NCBI GenBank assembly: GCA_937934285.1
Contig: CALHAT010000026.1
Span: forward strand, 1 to 59,776
Direction of reading: 5' to 3'
Source of the DNA: Minisyncoccota bacterium
Lineage (GTDB): Bacteria; Patescibacteriota; Minisyncoccia; UBA6257; HR35
DNA: 59,776 nucleotides
The position numbers and the translations under genes are program-made. Position 1 is the stretch's first letter. Every line of letters begins with the position of its first letter. Under the pieces are notes generated by a model, which ran no database searches, was not told the origin of the DNA, and saw only the letters and a list, made by a program, of their open reading frames with translations. Below are positions 59,165 to 59,776 of the stretch, in pieces.

Positions 59165-59776
59165 TCAAAATACGGCATGAATATGTGTGCCTGTTGTACC
59201 TGCACAAATAGTCCATATTATCCCACAGTTATCAGGTGGCCATATAGGTTGACAACATCCTTCGCCTGTTTCTGGTTTGCATGACTCCTTAAGTTTTGCT
59301 TGGAGTTCTTGTTCCTTGGGTGTTTTAGGTAGTTTTTCAAGTAAAATGAATTTTGCTCCCGCTAGAGCTAAACAACCACGTAATGTTTCCCAAGGTTGAC
59401 AATCTATACCATTAACTATTATATCAATACATGTGCCGGTCTGTGTGTGACAACGAGATATAGAGGGTCCTTGTCCTCCTGTATAACCGGAAGTAATGGT
59501 AGCTTTTAGGTTGTGTTTGTTTAGACATTTATCAAGTTTTATAAGGTTGTTTACAATAGATTCACGGACAACAACACCGGGTCTCGCTGTAAGGTTCGTG
59601 AAGGTGTAATAATTATAATCGGGGTGATTTTTAATTTCATCAAATTTAATCATATTCTGGGGTACTGGACCACTGTAACCAACATTAGGATCTTCTCCTG
59701 CGTATTCTTCTTTTAAAGTTGGAAATAGGATTTTAATTTGAGGTATTTGCAATTTAATTCCTTTAAAAATCTCGGG
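59165..59776 (-). CDS. M15-type D-Ala-D-Ala carboxypeptidase-like domain, 5' end missing
   Basis: The frame is open to the window edge; at least 203 residues are seen. Zinc motifs of peptidase M15 are visible: SRCHTQTGTCIDIIV (His and Asp) and the terminal THIHAVF. Six or more cysteines (GCCQP and others) suggest an exported, disulfide-rich form. Base composition is less AT-rich than the neighbours. The true start lies outside the window. The TTG at 59752 is not convincing. Confidence 0.65.
   Translation of the reverse strand, partial: PEIFKGIKLQIPQIKILFPTLKEEYAGEDPNVGYSGPVPQNMIKFDEIKNHPDYNYYTFTNLTARPGVVVRESIVNNLIKLDKCLNKHNLKATITSGYTGGQGPSISRCHTQTGTCIDIIVNGIDCQPWETLRGCLALAGAKFILLEKLPKTPKEQELQAKLKESCKPETGEGCCQPIWPPDNCGIIWTICAGTTGTHIHAVF

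Noticed and set aside
1..59776. CRISPR arrays, insertion sequences, prophage
   Set aside because: No spaced repeats of CRISPR size, transposases, or phage structural genes are visible.

Overview
The window looks like a piece of a Patescibacteria (candidate phyla radiation) chromosome, most likely from the parcubacterial side. It is very AT-rich and almost fully coding, with long same-strand gene runs. Many housekeeping proteins are minimal: InfB has no N-terminal domains, UvrC lacks its C-terminal domain, the HrcA-like repressor and the J-protein are short, and YidC is about 210 aa. TGA is a normal stop (for example in the cysteine desulfurase gene), so this is not one of the UGA-recoding CPR lineages. 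RNase J and RNase Y both occur, with a complete type IV pilus (T4P) system. No prophage, insertion sequence or CRISPR array is visible.

Layout. 1-2.9 kb: HtrA protease, cysteine desulfurase and a small DUF4258/BrnT-like protein. 2.9-22.4 kb: one unbroken minus-strand run. In transcription order it holds T4P assembly (pilM, pilN-like, pilO-like, a small membrane protein, pilB, pilT, pilC), then a RiPP cluster (amidohydrolase, YcaO, SagB-type dehydrogenase, Cys/Ser/Gly-rich precursor, dead C39-like/TPR protein, TPR protein), then a Cys-rich secreted protein, prepilin peptidase, gatC, infB, lepB, hisS, a HIT protein, bS21 and ftsA. 22.4-29.4 kb: comF, mraY, a D,D-carboxypeptidase, scpB, a KH protein, tRNA-Thr, pth, a GalT-like protein, RNase J and tRNA-Leu. 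29.4-37.5 kb: three pilin-like proteins, fusA, rpsG, rpsL, rpmB, a PilM/GspL-like protein, an oligopeptide-binding protein and secG. 37.5-45 kb: cysS, holA, HU, rny, a phosphoglycerate-mutase-like protein, uvrC and rpsT. 45-50 kb: heat-shock operon hsp20-hrcA-grpE-dnaK-membrane protein-dnaJ-like. 50-58 kb: a coupling-type ATPase with its partner, dnaG, rpoD, dnaX, tRNA-Gln, rpmH, rnpA and yidC. 58-59.8 kb: a membrane-anchored propeller-like protein and a partial M15-type peptidase.

The most striking content is the YcaO/SagB cluster with its precursor at 12368-12847. The precursor has seven perfect 9-bp repeats encoding Gly-Ser/Cys-Glu and 11 cysteines, and it carries one of the best promoters in the window. 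This looks like an azol(in)e-forming (TOMM/LAP) pathway inserted in a T4P operon of an ultra-small-genome bacterium. No E1-like/ocin-ThiF partner is visible, and the C39-like protein next to the precursor has lost its catalytic residues.

The regulatory layer is unusually readable. Most promoters place a TATAAT/TAAAAT box only 6-12 nt before the ATG, implying leaderless mRNAs, and two divergent gene pairs share perfect palindromic -10 boxes. Three genes instead have leaders of about 42-45 nt (hsp20, HU and a 62-aa membrane protein), and all three carry GGTCG 25-26 nt before the ATG. A degenerate CIRCE operator overlaps the hsp20 -35 box. Six convergent gene pairs overlap tail to tail.
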